A DNA stretch of 64,000 nucleotides from Candidatus Calescibacterium sp. (GTDB taxonomy: Bacteria > DRYD01): the NCBI GenBank assembly GCA_025059235.1, contig JANXCV010000002.1:1-64000 (forward strand), in the 5' to 3' direction. Position 1 is the stretch's first letter; each line of letters opens with the position of its first letter. The notes under the pieces were generated by a model. It made no database searches, was not told the origin of the DNA, and saw only the letters and a list, made by a program, of their open reading frames with translations. A program made the position numbers and the translations under genes. Shown here piece after piece: positions 43,623 to 53,107 of the stretch.

Positions 43623-44351
43623 TTATCCCAGTAATCTGAATTTTTCTCCGAGGTAGTATTTTCTTGCTAATTCATTTTGTGCTATTTCTTCCTTAGTTCC
43701 TTGAACTATTACTTCTCCGTTTGATATTATGTATGCTCTATCTACTATTCTTAGTGTTTCATATACGTTGTGATCTGTTATAACTACTCCTATGTTTTTT
43801 TGCTTTAGGTTATATATTATATTCTGTATTTGTTCGATTGTTATGGGGTCAACTCCACTAAACGGCTCATCTAGCAACAGAAACTTAGGGTTTATTATCA
43901 TTGTTCTTGCTATCTCTACTTTTCTTCTTTCTCCGCCAGATAGGGTATATCCTAAATTTTTTCTTACGTGTTTTAGGCCAAACTCCTCAAGTAATTCCTC
44001 TATTTTCTGTTTAATTAAATTTTTGTCCTTATGGTAATATTCAAGTACAAGTTGAAAATTTTCTTCTACTGTTAGACCTCTGAAGATAGAGCTTTCTTGT
44101 GGTAGGTAAGATATTCCGTATGAAGCTTTTTTATGAAGTGGAAGAAGAGTAATTTCTATGTCGTTAATGAATATTTTTCCGCTATCTGGTCTTGTTAAAC
44201 CGACTAGCATGTAGAAAGTTGTTGTTTTACCTGCTCCGTTTGGTCCCAACAAACCTAATATTTCTCCCTGTCTTATCTCTAGACTTATAGAGTTGACTAC
44301 TGCCCTTTTAGCGTACATTTTCCTTAATTTTTCAGCTCTTAGAATATTCAT
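43623..44351 (-). CDS. lptB: LPS export ABC transporter ATPase LptB
   Basis: The 242-residue ATPase has Walker A GPNGAGKTT (36-44), ISYLPQESSIFRGLTVEENF (LptB-specific Q-loop region), the YTLSGGERRKVEIAR signature, and FLLLDEPFSGVDP with VVITDHNVYETLRIVDRAYI. This is the LptB/YhbG pattern and supports a diderm cell with LPS or lipooligosaccharide. LptF/G, A and C are not adjacent. Confidence 0.93.
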   Translation of the reverse strand: MNILRAEKLRKMYAKRAVVNSISLEIRQGEILGLLGPNGAGKTTTFYMLVGLTRPDSGKIFINDIEITLLPLHKKASYGISYLPQESSIFRGLTVEENFQLVLEYYHKDKNLIKQKIEELLEEFGLKHVRKNLGYTLSGGERRKVEIARTMIINPKFLLLDEPFSGVDPITIEQIQNIIYNLKQKNIGVVITDHNVYETLRIVDRAYIISNGEVIVQGTKEEIAQNELARKYYLGEKFRLLG

Positions 44352-44354
44352 ATT

Positions 44355-45278
44355 TTATCGATCTTTGGTCAAAATTACGAATTCTGGATCTTCGTTGTAT
44401 CCTTGTAGAATCAATACGAAACCTTCGGAATACTTTTGCATATCTAATATCTTACTTCCATATATATTAGTTTCTCTGATTGAACCGTTATAATTTAGAA
44501 TTTTAGTTGAGTTTGTTTTATCAAATAACATTATTTCTTTTTCGTCATGTGTTAACCATAGTTTTAAATAATTTCCTTCAAGATCTATATTTTTTGCAAG
44601 TCTTCCGTCAATACTGTATATCCCTACCTTTCTCTTTTGATTAGAGATGTAGTGTAGAATTACAATTTTGTTTTCACCGATATCCAGGCTATATACTGGC
44701 TCATCGAATTTAAGATTTTTCTGATTTATCCATCTAAATCCTAAAAATTGGTTGAGGTTAAAAATAGATAAAAATACGTTATTACCTACGTATGCTTTCC
44801 CATCTTTGAGAACGATATCAAAAAACTTTATAAGATTTTTCTCAGCTAATAGATTTATTGTGTTTTTTTCATACATAAAATATCTTATGGAATAGTCTGT
44901 TAAGACTAGGAAAAGAGTTCTATTCTGTTCTTCTTTTAAAACTCTTATTTCTCTGATATCTCTATTAAATCCTAACTCTAATTCTTTTTTCAGTGATGCG
45001 CTGTCTAGTATATATAATCTGTTCTTTTTTACTAGTGCTATTTTGCTTGACGAAATAAAAAATACATTATCATAATAATCTTGTAGCTCGTGTTTTACTA
45101 CTAACTTTTTGTTTTTTAGACTGAATAAATAGTATTTATTAAAATCGTGTAAAATGCATGCGTATTCGTTATTAGGTGATATACTTAGAGCAAAAGATGT
45201 TTTTAGTAAAATGTATGCATACAATGGAATGGCAAGGGTTATTGTTGGCATTTTAAAAATGGAATTTTTCCTGTACAT
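44355..45278 (-). CDS. Predicted exported beta-propeller-like protein
   Basis: A hydrophobic N-terminus (MPTITLAIPLYAYILLKTSFA, about 10-30) precedes repeating blade-like strand groups, each with a YxLDxxxxKIVILHY or ILDSASLKKE type pattern, across 280 residues. No enzyme motif is visible. It is encoded three bases before lptB and may share its transcript, which hints at envelope function without proving it. Confidence 0.6.
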   Translation of the reverse strand: MYRKNSIFKMPTITLAIPLYAYILLKTSFALSISPNNEYACILHDFNKYYLFSLKNKKLVVKHELQDYYDNVFFISSSKIALVKKNRLYILDSASLKKELELGFNRDIREIRVLKEEQNRTLFLVLTDYSIRYFMYEKNTINLLAEKNLIKFFDIVLKDGKAYVGNNVFLSIFNLNQFLGFRWINQKNLKFDEPVYSLDIGENKIVILHYISNQKRKVGIYSIDGRLAKNIDLEGNYLKLWLTHDEKEIMLFDKTNSTKILNYNGSIRETNIYGSKILDMQKYSEGFVLILQGYNEDPEFVILTKDR

Positions 45279-45340
45279 CTTTTTTTATTTATTACTATGT
45301 TCTGATCTTTTGAACCTCTTGAAAAATTCTTTTAAACACT

Positions 45341-46945
45341 TTATGTTTCTCTGATTTGATTTTCTTGTAGTAGATATGTTCTATTGCAGTATTTGCATGT
45401 GGCTTGGTTATCTTGGAATTTGAGGGTTGTTCCGCATTTACATACCCACCCTATTTGTCTAGCTGGTACTCCTACTACTAGTGCGTGGGGAGGTACATCT
45501 CTGTTTACTACTGCTCCAGCTCCTATAAACGCATACTCTCCTATTGTCACTCCGCATATTATTGTGGCATTTGCTCCTATCGTTGCCCCTCTCTTAACTA
45601 CAGTGGGTCTGAATTCGTTTTTTCTTTCTATAAATGCTCTCGGATTATAAACGTTAGTAAATACACATGATGGTCCGCAAAATACATCGTCCTCCAGGGT
45701 TACTCCTTTGTAAACGGACACGTTGTTTTGTATTTTGCAATTGTTACCTATTTTGACATCTGGTCCTATCATGACATTTTGTCCAATTATAACATTTTCT
45801 CCTATCTCTGTATTCCTCAATATATGACAGAAGTGCCATATTTTGGTGTTTTTACCTATTTTTACATTTTCATCGATGTAACTACTTTCATGGACGAAGT
45901 AATCCGGATCTTTTTCAAAATCTTGGTATGATACTGTCTTATTCTTTTTTATTGATTCTTCAGCTTTTTCTATTACTCTTAGGACTCTTATTGCTTCATG
46001 TGCGCTAGTAAGGGGAGTTTGATCGTTTTCTATACAATATATAAAGTGCTTTATTTCATTGTATAGAGGTTCTGATTTTTCTATTTCTATCGTTTGATAT
46101 TCAGCTTTTTGAACTACTGGTATACCATTATGCCACTCTATTCTATGGTTATATAGGAAAAGTTTTTCTTCGGATATGTCATCAAAAACTATCATTCCTT
46201 TTGAACCTATTATTGTCATTTTGTGTTCTTTAAAGGGATTTAGCCAACTTACGAATATGTGTGCCTTTATCTCTTCTGGAAAATCAAGAATGGTTAAGGT
46301 TATATCGGAAATATTTGGGGTAATATATGATCCTTGGAAAGCTGTTACTGTGATAGGATCTCTTTCTAGTAGGTATAGGATAACCGATATGTCGTGTGGA
46401 GCAAACGACCAAAGTATGTTCTCTTCTGTTCTTAGCTTCCCTAGGTTTAGTATGTTCGAGTAGATGTAATATAGTTTGCCTAAGGTTTGGTCTTTTATTA
46501 TCTGTTTTAGTTTTATAACTGCTGGATGATACAGAAGCAGATGTCCTACCATAAGAATACATTTTTTCTTTTCTGATAGTTCTCTTAATTCTGTAGCATG
46601 TTCAGTTCTGAGTGCTAGAAGTTTTTCCACGAATACATTTTTTCCCATTTCTATGAACTTTTTAGCTATTTCATAGTGTGTTGAGGCTGGGGTAGCTATG
46701 ATTACCGCATCGCCCTTCTTTAGCTCTTCTATATCTATAACAGGAACAATACTTTTACCCAGTTTGTTTAACTTATCTATTTGATCAGAATACTTAGTAA
46801 AAATATACTTTATTCTATCTCCATTTTTGTCGAATACTAGCAATGAAGTAATTTTGTTGTTTTCTTCGATGATTTTGAGGAGATTTCTAAAAATATTTTC
46901 TCCCCAGTGACCTAATCCTATTTGAGATAAGACATATTCCCCCAT
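45341..46945 (-). CDS. Fused sugar oxidoreductase, hexapeptide acyltransferase and zinc ribbon
   Basis: The 534-residue protein joins three modules. Residues 1-about 330 form a Gfo/Idh/MocA dehydrogenase ([41 protein letters not shown], with the EK..L motif). About 345-500 is a left-handed beta-helix acetyltransferase ([41 protein letters not shown]). About 500-525 is a zinc ribbon with CKCG and CKYC. The first two correspond to WlbA- and WlbB/WbpD-type enzymes of the UDP-diacetamido-uronic acid pathway, usually separate proteins. Direct fusion suggests substrate channelling for a surface sugar. Confidence 0.88.
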   Translation of the reverse strand: MGEYVLSQIGLGHWGENIFRNLLKIIEENNKITSLLVFDKNGDRIKYIFTKYSDQIDKLNKLGKSIVPVIDIEELKKGDAVIIATPASTHYEIAKKFIEMGKNVFVEKLLALRTEHATELRELSEKKKCILMVGHLLLYHPAVIKLKQIIKDQTLGKLYYIYSNILNLGKLRTEENILWSFAPHDISVILYLLERDPITVTAFQGSYITPNISDITLTILDFPEEIKAHIFVSWLNPFKEHKMTIIGSKGMIVFDDISEEKLFLYNHRIEWHNGIPVVQKAEYQTIEIEKSEPLYNEIKHFIYCIENDQTPLTSAHEAIRVLRVIEKAEESIKKNKTVSYQDFEKDPDYFVHESSYIDENVKIGKNTKIWHFCHILRNTEIGENVIIGQNVMIGPDVKIGNNCKIQNNVSVYKGVTLEDDVFCGPSCVFTNVYNPRAFIERKNEFRPTVVKRGATIGANATIICGVTIGEYAFIGAGAVVNRDVPPHALVVGVPARQIGWVCKCGTTLKFQDNQATCKYCNRTYLLQENQIRET

Positions 46946-47028
46946 GGAGTTTATATTCTACACAATCTTTACCACTCTTCTATATTTGCATAGGGTTTGT
47001 TAAAGTGTTGGATAAATTTTAATATGCC

Positions 47029-48126
47029 ATGAGTGAAGTAATAAGCATATTGCTAGACCTTTTAAGAATAAAGTCTGTAACAGCCCATGAGGATGAGATA
47101 AAGAAGTATATTGTTCACAAGGTTAAGGATAGACTCTTTTTTTCTGAAGTCAGAAATAATATTGTTTGTTTTTCTTCTGAGAGTTGCTATTTTGCTCTTG
47201 TTGGACACATAGATACAGTAGATAATATCAATTTGAAAAATGGGATAGTTGAGGATGGTAAGGTTTTTGGATTGGGAGCAAGCGATATGAAAGCAGGTAT
47301 AGCAATTATGCTCTATCTTCTTCAAAGATTCAATCATTTGCCTATACTCTGGATCTTCTATGATAGGGAGGAAGGTAGTTATAATGATAACGGTCTAAGT
47401 TTAGTGTTTGACAAATTCAGGAATATTCTTAAGAATCTGAAGTTTGCTATAATTCTTGAACCCACTTCGAATAACATAGAACTAGGATGCAACGGAGTTA
47501 TAAATTATGGACTTTGGATCAAGGGTAAATCTGGACATTCTGCAAGACCTCAAACCTATCAAAACCCTTTTTATCTTTCCCTTCCTATTGTAGATTTCAT
47601 AGCCAATTACAAACCGGTAGATTATATTCATGAAATAAGCATAAATTCAAGGAATCATAAGCTTTGTTTTACCGGAAATATGGTCATAACTCAGATCAAG
47701 GGATATATTGATAAAACAAACGAAAATAATTTTAAAAACCTGGTTCCTGAATACTGTTTTATCAACGTAAACGTAAGGTATACCCCTAATTATAATTTTG
47801 AGGATTTTGATAAATCCTTCAGGAATAAGATGCTAGGATATAAATGTGATATAGAGATTATTGATCATGCTCCTGCAGGTAAGATATTGATTAATCGTGA
47901 GTTGGTTGAATTTTTGGAGTGGTATTTGAAGAATGGTGATTTTGAGATTCATGGTAAACAAGCTTGGACAGATGTGGCAAGATTTTCTTTATTTAATATT
48001 CCTGCTATAAATTTGGGGCCGGGTGAACCCTCTCAAGCTCACCAAAAAAACGAATATGCTTTCATATCAAAAATAGAGCAGTTAAGCATTATCCTAGCGA
48101 GATACCTACAGCAATTAAGGTCATAG
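47029..48126 (+). CDS. dapE: M20 family succinyl-diaminopimelate desuccinylase-like peptidase
   Basis: The 365-residue protein shows the M20 metal motifs: FALVGHIDTVDN, GLGASDMKAGIAIML, FYDREEGSYNDNG, ILEPTSN, the dimerisation insert with KGKSGHSARP, and a late NLGPGEPSQAHQKNEY. The last segment and the D-M-K-A-G pattern resemble actinobacterial-type DapE, which frees L,L-diaminopimelate for lysine and peptidoglycan. Other M20 activities cannot be excluded. It is monocistronic, divergent from the fused oxidoreductase gene. Confidence 0.75.
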   Translation: MSEVISILLDLLRIKSVTAHEDEIKKYIVHKVKDRLFFSEVRNNIVCFSSESCYFALVGHIDTVDNINLKNGIVEDGKVFGLGASDMKAGIAIMLYLLQRFNHLPILWIFYDREEGSYNDNGLSLVFDKFRNILKNLKFAIILEPTSNNIELGCNGVINYGLWIKGKSGHSARPQTYQNPFYLSLPIVDFIANYKPVDYIHEISINSRNHKLCFTGNMVITQIKGYIDKTNENNFKNLVPEYCFINVNVRYTPNYNFEDFDKSFRNKMLGYKCDIEIIDHAPAGKILINRELVEFLEWYLKNGDFEIHGKQAWTDVARFSLFNIPAINLGPGEPSQAHQKNEYAFISKIEQLSIILARYLQQLRS

Positions 48127-48305
48127 GTATTGTTTATACCATTTATCTCTGAGATTTCAGAATAGTGTTCTTTGAAACTTCTCTAAAATTTGAGATTCTT
48201 TGGGGCTTGATTTGAAATATTCTCTGGACTTTTCTTCCTTTTTTTGAGACTCATAGTTTGTATAGAAAATTAATCTTAGTGTTTGGGCTTTGTGGAGGTA
48301 TTCTT

Positions 48306-49115
48306 TTAACTAACGGGTTGGGGTTCATATTTTGTATCCATTTCTCTTTTCCTTCTTTCTGCTATTTTCTGTGTAAAACTTTGTATTCCATCTTTTATGG
48401 ATTTATATGCGTAGTATGATATTCCCACTATATCACCGACTAGGGCTATTCCTATTAGGTAGGGTGCTGCGGTAGCCAATGCGGGTATACTGAATGCAGC
48501 TGCTATTGCACCTGTAACACCAAGTAAATCCGTTATCACTCTTCCTCCACTTATCCCAAGATCTATTTTTTTCTCTTCTAACTCCCTGTAAAGTTTTTCT
48601 ACTTGTTCGTTTAGTATTCTCTTTTCTTCTTCTGTTAAATTTTGTATCTGATCGTTTAGAATTTTTGTTTTTTCTTCTATAATTTTTCGTAAGTCATTTC
48701 TTTCTCTTAGTTTTTTTATGAATTGCCATGTGTCTAGTCCGAGCGTTACTCCTCTGAAAGCTCCCAGTAGAAGTTTATCTACTATCTCAGAAAACGAGCT
48801 ATAAACTCCTGTAAGAATATTGCTTTTCAACTGTTCTGCTACTATCTTAAAGGCAAAGGATGGGTTTTGTTCTATAAACTCCTGAAAGGAAAAAGTTGAT
48901 GAACTTACCAAATCCTGGGTATATCCGATTACATCTGCTATCTTTGCATTGAGAGGAGTATGGGAAGAATTCACTCTGTTTATATTGATATTTAGATTAC
49001 TTTCTTTTGTTGAGCTTTTTGTATCATTGATCTCCTTCTTACCTATATTGTCATTCTTACTCTTCGAGATTGTCAGATTATTGTTTATACTGATGTTATT
49101 CTTTACTTCACTCAT
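48306..49115 (-). CDS. Low-complexity protein with hydrophobic Gly/Ala segment
   Basis: The 269-residue product has a Ser/Asn/Lys-rich disordered first 50 residues, then helices, a coiled coil (KILNDQIQNLTEEEKRILNEQVEKLYRELEEKK, about 145-178), and a hydrophobic pair of segments (LLGVTGAIAAAFSIPALATAAPYLIGIALVGDIVGISYYAY, about 190-235) before a basic tail. GAGGAGG precedes the start, with the A-tract motif 73 bases upstream. The coiled coil followed by a helical hairpin recalls membrane-inserting effectors or toxins. No family recognised. Confidence 0.6.
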   Translation of the reverse strand: MSEVKNNISINNNLTISKSKNDNIGKKEINDTKSSTKESNLNININRVNSSHTPLNAKIADVIGYTQDLVSSSTFSFQEFIEQNPSFAFKIVAEQLKSNILTGVYSSFSEIVDKLLLGAFRGVTLGLDTWQFIKKLRERNDLRKIIEEKTKILNDQIQNLTEEEKRILNEQVEKLYRELEEKKIDLGISGGRVITDLLGVTGAIAAAFSIPALATAAPYLIGIALVGDIVGISYYAYKSIKDGIQSFTQKIAERRKREMDTKYEPQPVS

Positions 49116-49187
49116 TTATGTTACCTCCTCGTCAATTACATGCTATGATTGAGTATAACATTTCAAAAGGTTAGTAGTTTTTAAAGA

Positions 49188-49206
49188 TGTAAAAAAAATG
49201 TAAAAA
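49188..49206. promoter_or_regulatory. A-tract motif copy 3
   Basis: TGTAAAAAAAATGTAAAAA, identical to the copy at 34003, lying 73 bases from the start of the gene at 49115 and 90 bases from valS. Confidence 0.35.
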
Positions 49207-49280
49207 CTAGGGAGTTTTATTTGGTTTTGAAGGCTTTGTTAAACAGGTCAGATAATAATATTAATATGAGATGATTTCTG

Positions 49281-49294
49281 GGAGGTGATCACCT
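49281..49294 (+). promoter_or_regulatory. Extended Shine-Dalgarno sequence of valS within a palindrome
   Basis: GGAGGTGATC complements ten bases of the 16S rRNA 3' end, far more than usual, and is itself part of the perfect 12-bp palindrome AGGTGATCACCT (49283-49294). It ends one base before the ATG. A hairpin here might limit initiation. Confidence 0.6.
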
Positions 49295-49295
49295 A

Positions 49296-51899
49296 ATGGC
49301 AAATGTTATCGATAAAGTATATAACTACAGAGAATTGGAGAAATCAGTTATTGAAGAGTTTTATTCAGAACCTATAAAGCCTGGTTTTAGGAGGCCTACT
49401 TTTTGTATAGTTATTCCTCCTCCCAATGTCACGGGTTCTCTTCATATGGGACATGCTCTAAATTCTACTATCCAGGACTTTCTTATAAGATACAAGTTAT
49501 TAAGAGGATTTGATTCGGTTTGGTTCATAGGTACTGATCATGCAGGAATAGCCACTCAAACCGTAGTCGAAAAACATTTACTCAAACAAGGAATAAAAAG
49601 AACTGATCTTTCTAAAGAAGAATTCGTTCAAAAGATTTGGGAATGGAAAAATGAGTACGGAAACATTATTTTGGAGCAATTCAAAAGATTAGGTATATAT
49701 GCCGATATATCTAGTGCTAGATTTACAATGGATGAATTATACTCTTATGCTGTTAAGAAAGCTTTTGTGGAACTATTTAACAGGGGATATGTTTATAAGG
49801 GTAAGAGGGTTGTAAATTGGTGTCCCAGGTGTCTGACCAGCCTGTCCGATCTGGAAGTCGTTCATAAACCTACAAAAACTAAATTATGGTATGTAAGATA
49901 TAAGTTAGCCGATAGCGATGATTATTTAGTTGTAGCAACTACTAGACCAGAAACAATAATAGCCGATACCGCTCTTGCTGTTAATCCCAAAGACAGTAGA
50001 TATCTTAATTATGTGGGTAAATTCGTTATGGTCCCTATTGTTAACAGAGCTATTCCAGTTATCACTTCCGATCAGGTAGACGTTAGCTTTGGAACAGGAG
50101 TTCTTAAAGTTACTCCCGCACACGACTTCAACGACTATAAAATTTATCAAAAACACAAGAACATAGGAATAATCAATATTTTCAATCCTCGAGGAGAACT
50201 AGTTTTAGATAACATACCTGAAAGGGAAAATGTCAGCAAATATCACGGGATGGATAGATTTAATCTAAGAGAAAATTTTGTTAAAGACTTAGAAAGCTTA
50301 GGACTTTTAGAAAAAGTGGAAGATTACCTATCAAACATCGGTTATTGCTACAGATGTGATACCATTATAGAACCTTACTATTCTGATCAATGGTTTATAT
50401 CAATGAGAGAGCTTGTAAAAAAACCGCTGGAATTGGTAAAGCAAGACAAAATTAAGTTCTATCCAAATTCTTACAAGAAGGTTGTTATAGATTGGTACGA
50501 GAATATAGAGGATTGGTGTGTTTCAAGGCAGATATTCTGGGGGCATAAGATTCCCGTGTATACTTGTAGAAGTTGTCAAGAAATGTGGGCTTCCGAAAAG
50601 GATGAATATTCTTGCCCTAAGTGTGGTTCTAAGGATATTTATCAGGAGGAAGATGTTCTTGATACTTGGTTTAGTTCTGCTATATGGCCATTTGCTGTCA
50701 TGTATTGGCCTGACAAAAAATTTGAAGAATACAAAAAGTACTATTATCCTACAGATGTTCTGACTACTGCAAGGGAAATAGTATTTCTGTGGGTTTCAAG
50801 AATGATAGTGATGTCCGTATTTTTCTTGGATGAGATACCTTTTAGAGACGTAATAATTCATGCAGTTATTCTGGCTCCTTCGGGCAAGAGGATGAGTAAA
50901 TCCTTAGGTACTGGAATAGATCCCTTAGAGTTGATAGATAAGTATGGAGCAGATGCCGTGAGAATGGGGTTGATCATTCAAACAGCTGAATCACAAGACG
51001 TAAAATTCAGTATCGAAAAAATAGAAATGGCTGGAAACTTCATAAACAAACTATGGAATGCCATAAGATATTTCGAAATAAGAAAAAATCAAAAACCTAA
51101 TAAAATTCTAGATCCCAGAATTATAAGGCGCATAAATAACTGGTTGATATATGAACTAACAGACTTATCTTGTAAACTAGAGAATTATGCTAACGAATAT
51201 AGATTCTTTGATTATTGTATGTCTCTGTATCATTTTGTTTGGAACGTCTTTTGCGATTGGTATATAGAGTTCTCAAAGCTGTTCGATTATTCCGAAATAG
51301 AGAAAACCGTAGATATCGTTATAAAGTCGATCCTTTTATATCTACATCCAATTATTCCATTTGTTACCTCATACCTCTATAGAAAACTATACAATCAGGA
51401 CATTACCCAAGAAGATGTAAATAGGTTGAATGAGTTTTTAAAAAGGGAATTTGTGTACAATAAGAAGGACTATGAAGATATAAAGAATCTAATAAATAGT
51501 ATAAAGGAAGTCAGGCCTTTTGTAAATGAGATATTACAGCTAGGTTTCCAAAATTCTGTTAAGGTAAAGGTCAACTTTCAGGAAGCTCAAGAACTTCTGG
51601 AAATATTTTATAACTTTACTAAGACTATAGAAGGTCAAGGAACTAAGTCTTTTGTTATCAAGACAAACTTGGGTAATGTAAATATCTACTTGGAAGAGGA
51701 AACCATAAGTAAGTATAAGGAACTACTCCGTAAGAAAATGAACGAAATAAACAATAATATTCGAAGGATAGAGAATCTATTTGCTAATAAAGACTTTATA
51801 GAAAAAGCAGATAAAGAAGTAATAAAAAATTATTCGATCGAATTACAAAGGTATAGAGATTTGCTGGAGATCAATAGTAGGATCTTAGAAGAACTATGA
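49296..51899 (+). CDS. valS: Valyl-tRNA synthetase
   Basis: The 867-residue class I synthetase has [12 protein letters not shown] (HIGH motif) near residue 45, [17 protein letters not shown], the editing domain [30 protein letters not shown], a zinc-like CRSC...CPKC insert, [16 protein letters not shown] (KMSKS motif), and a C-terminal coiled coil that contacts the tRNA. It charges tRNA-Val. The start is fixed by a strong extended Shine-Dalgarno. It overlaps clpX by four bases. Confidence 0.97.
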   Translation: MANVIDKVYNYRELEKSVIEEFYSEPIKPGFRRPTFCIVIPPPNVTGSLHMGHALNSTIQDFLIRYKLLRGFDSVWFIGTDHAGIATQTVVEKHLLKQGIKRTDLSKEEFVQKIWEWKNEYGNIILEQFKRLGIYADISSARFTMDELYSYAVKKAFVELFNRGYVYKGKRVVNWCPRCLTSLSDLEVVHKPTKTKLWYVRYKLADSDDYLVVATTRPETIIADTALAVNPKDSRYLNYVGKFVMVPIVNRAIPVITSDQVDVSFGTGVLKVTPAHDFNDYKIYQKHKNIGIINIFNPRGELVLDNIPERENVSKYHGMDRFNLRENFVKDLESLGLLEKVEDYLSNIGYCYRCDTIIEPYYSDQWFISMRELVKKPLELVKQDKIKFYPNSYKKVVIDWYENIEDWCVSRQIFWGHKIPVYTCRSCQEMWASEKDEYSCPKCGSKDIYQEEDVLDTWFSSAIWPFAVMYWPDKKFEEYKKYYYPTDVLTTAREIVFLWVSRMIVMSVFFLDEIPFRDVIIHAVILAPSGKRMSKSLGTGIDPLELIDKYGADAVRMGLIIQTAESQDVKFSIEKIEMAGNFINKLWNAIRYFEIRKNQKPNKILDPRIIRRINNWLIYELTDLSCKLENYANEYRFFDYCMSLYHFVWNVFCDWYIEFSKLFDYSEIEKTVDIVIKSILLYLHPIIPFVTSYLYRKLYNQDITQEDVNRLNEFLKREFVYNKKDYEDIKNLINSIKEVRPFVNEILQLGFQNSVKVKVNFQEAQELLEIFYNFTKTIEGQGTKSFVIKTNLGNVNIYLEEETISKYKELLRKKMNEINNNIRRIENLFANKDFIEKADKEVIKNYSIELQRYRDLLEINSRILEEL

Positions 51900-53104
51900 A
51901 TTGCAATTTCTGTGGTAAGGAAATAGACAATAAGATTATATTGAAAGGAAAGTCAGCAAATATATGCGAGGGGTGTGTAATGGAAGCTTATAAAACCCTA
52001 GATTTGATAAAGAACACTTCTGTTAACTCGAAGGGAGTCAGGTTATTTACTCCCGCCCAGATAAAAAGACATCTTGATGAGTACGTCGTTGGACAGGAGA
52101 AAGCTAAAAAAGTTTTGTCCGTTGCCGTATATAATCACTATAAGCGTGTTTTGATGGGTAATGTAAACGATTTAGTTAAAAAGCTTAACTTAGAGGAAGT
52201 TGAATTACCGAAGTCGAATGTATTGATGGTTGGTCCTACTGGATCTGGTAAGACGTATTTAGCTAGTACCTTGGCAAAAATACTTAATGTCCCCTTTTCA
52301 ATTTCTGATGCCACTTCTCTTACTGAGGCAGGATATGTCGGAGAAGATGTAGAGAATATTCTTCTGAGACTGATTCAAGCTGCTAATTGGGATCTGGAAT
52401 ACGCTCAAATAGGTATTTGTTATATCGACGAGATAGACAAAATAGCTCGCAAGAGTGCAGATAATCCCTCTATTACCAGGGATGTTTCGGGTGAAGGTGT
52501 TCAACAAGCTCTTTTAAAAATACTGGAAGGGACGATAGCTAATGTTCCACCTCAAGGAGGAAGAAAACACCCCCATCAACAGTTCATACAGTTTGATACT
52601 ACCAATGTCTTATTTATTGCTGGTGGAGCCTTCAGCGGAATAGAGGATATCGTGAAAAATAGAATAAAAACTTCTTCCCTGGGGTTCAGAGTTAGTCCCT
52701 CCAAATACGAAGAAATAGATTATCTGAGTTTTGTAGACAATGAGGATCTACTCAAATACGGTTTTATACCTGAGTTTGTCGGGAGATTTCCTGTTATCGT
52801 TACACTTTCAAAGCTTACACTGCAAGAACTGGAGGATATACTTGTAAAACCTAAAAATTCTATAATAAAACAGTATCAAAAATTGTTGGCATTAGATGGC
52901 ATCAAGTTGACGGTTGACGAAGAGGCTATCAGGTTAATAGCCAGAAAAGCTTATGAAAGTAAAACAGGTGCTAGAGCTCTAAAATCTATAGTAGAAAACA
53001 TGCTTCTAGATATAATGTTTGAGCTACCCAATGCCAGTGGTATATCGGAGGTAATCATATCTAAAGAAGTCATCGTTGAAAACAAAAAACCCATAATGAA
53101 GTAG
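51896..53104 (+). CDS. clpX: ClpXP protease ATP-binding subunit ClpX
   Basis: The 402-residue protein has the N-terminal treble-clef zinc finger (CNFCGK, then CEGC), the ClpX signature [32 protein letters not shown], Walker A GPTGSGKT, the pore loop of YVGEDVENI, the Walker B with YIDEIDKIA, and sensor motifs in [11 protein letters not shown]. It unfolds substrates for ClpP. clpP is not adjacent. Confidence 0.97.
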   Translation: MNCNFCGKEIDNKIILKGKSANICEGCVMEAYKTLDLIKNTSVNSKGVRLFTPAQIKRHLDEYVVGQEKAKKVLSVAVYNHYKRVLMGNVNDLVKKLNLEEVELPKSNVLMVGPTGSGKTYLASTLAKILNVPFSISDATSLTEAGYVGEDVENILLRLIQAANWDLEYAQIGICYIDEIDKIARKSADNPSITRDVSGEGVQQALLKILEGTIANVPPQGGRKHPHQQFIQFDTTNVLFIAGGAFSGIEDIVKNRIKTSSLGFRVSPSKYEEIDYLSFVDNEDLLKYGFIPEFVGRFPVIVTLSKLTLQELEDILVKPKNSIIKQYQKLLALDGIKLTVDEEAIRLIARKAYESKTGARALKSIVENMLLDIMFELPNASGISEVIISKEVIVENKKPIMK

Positions 53105-53107
53105 TAT

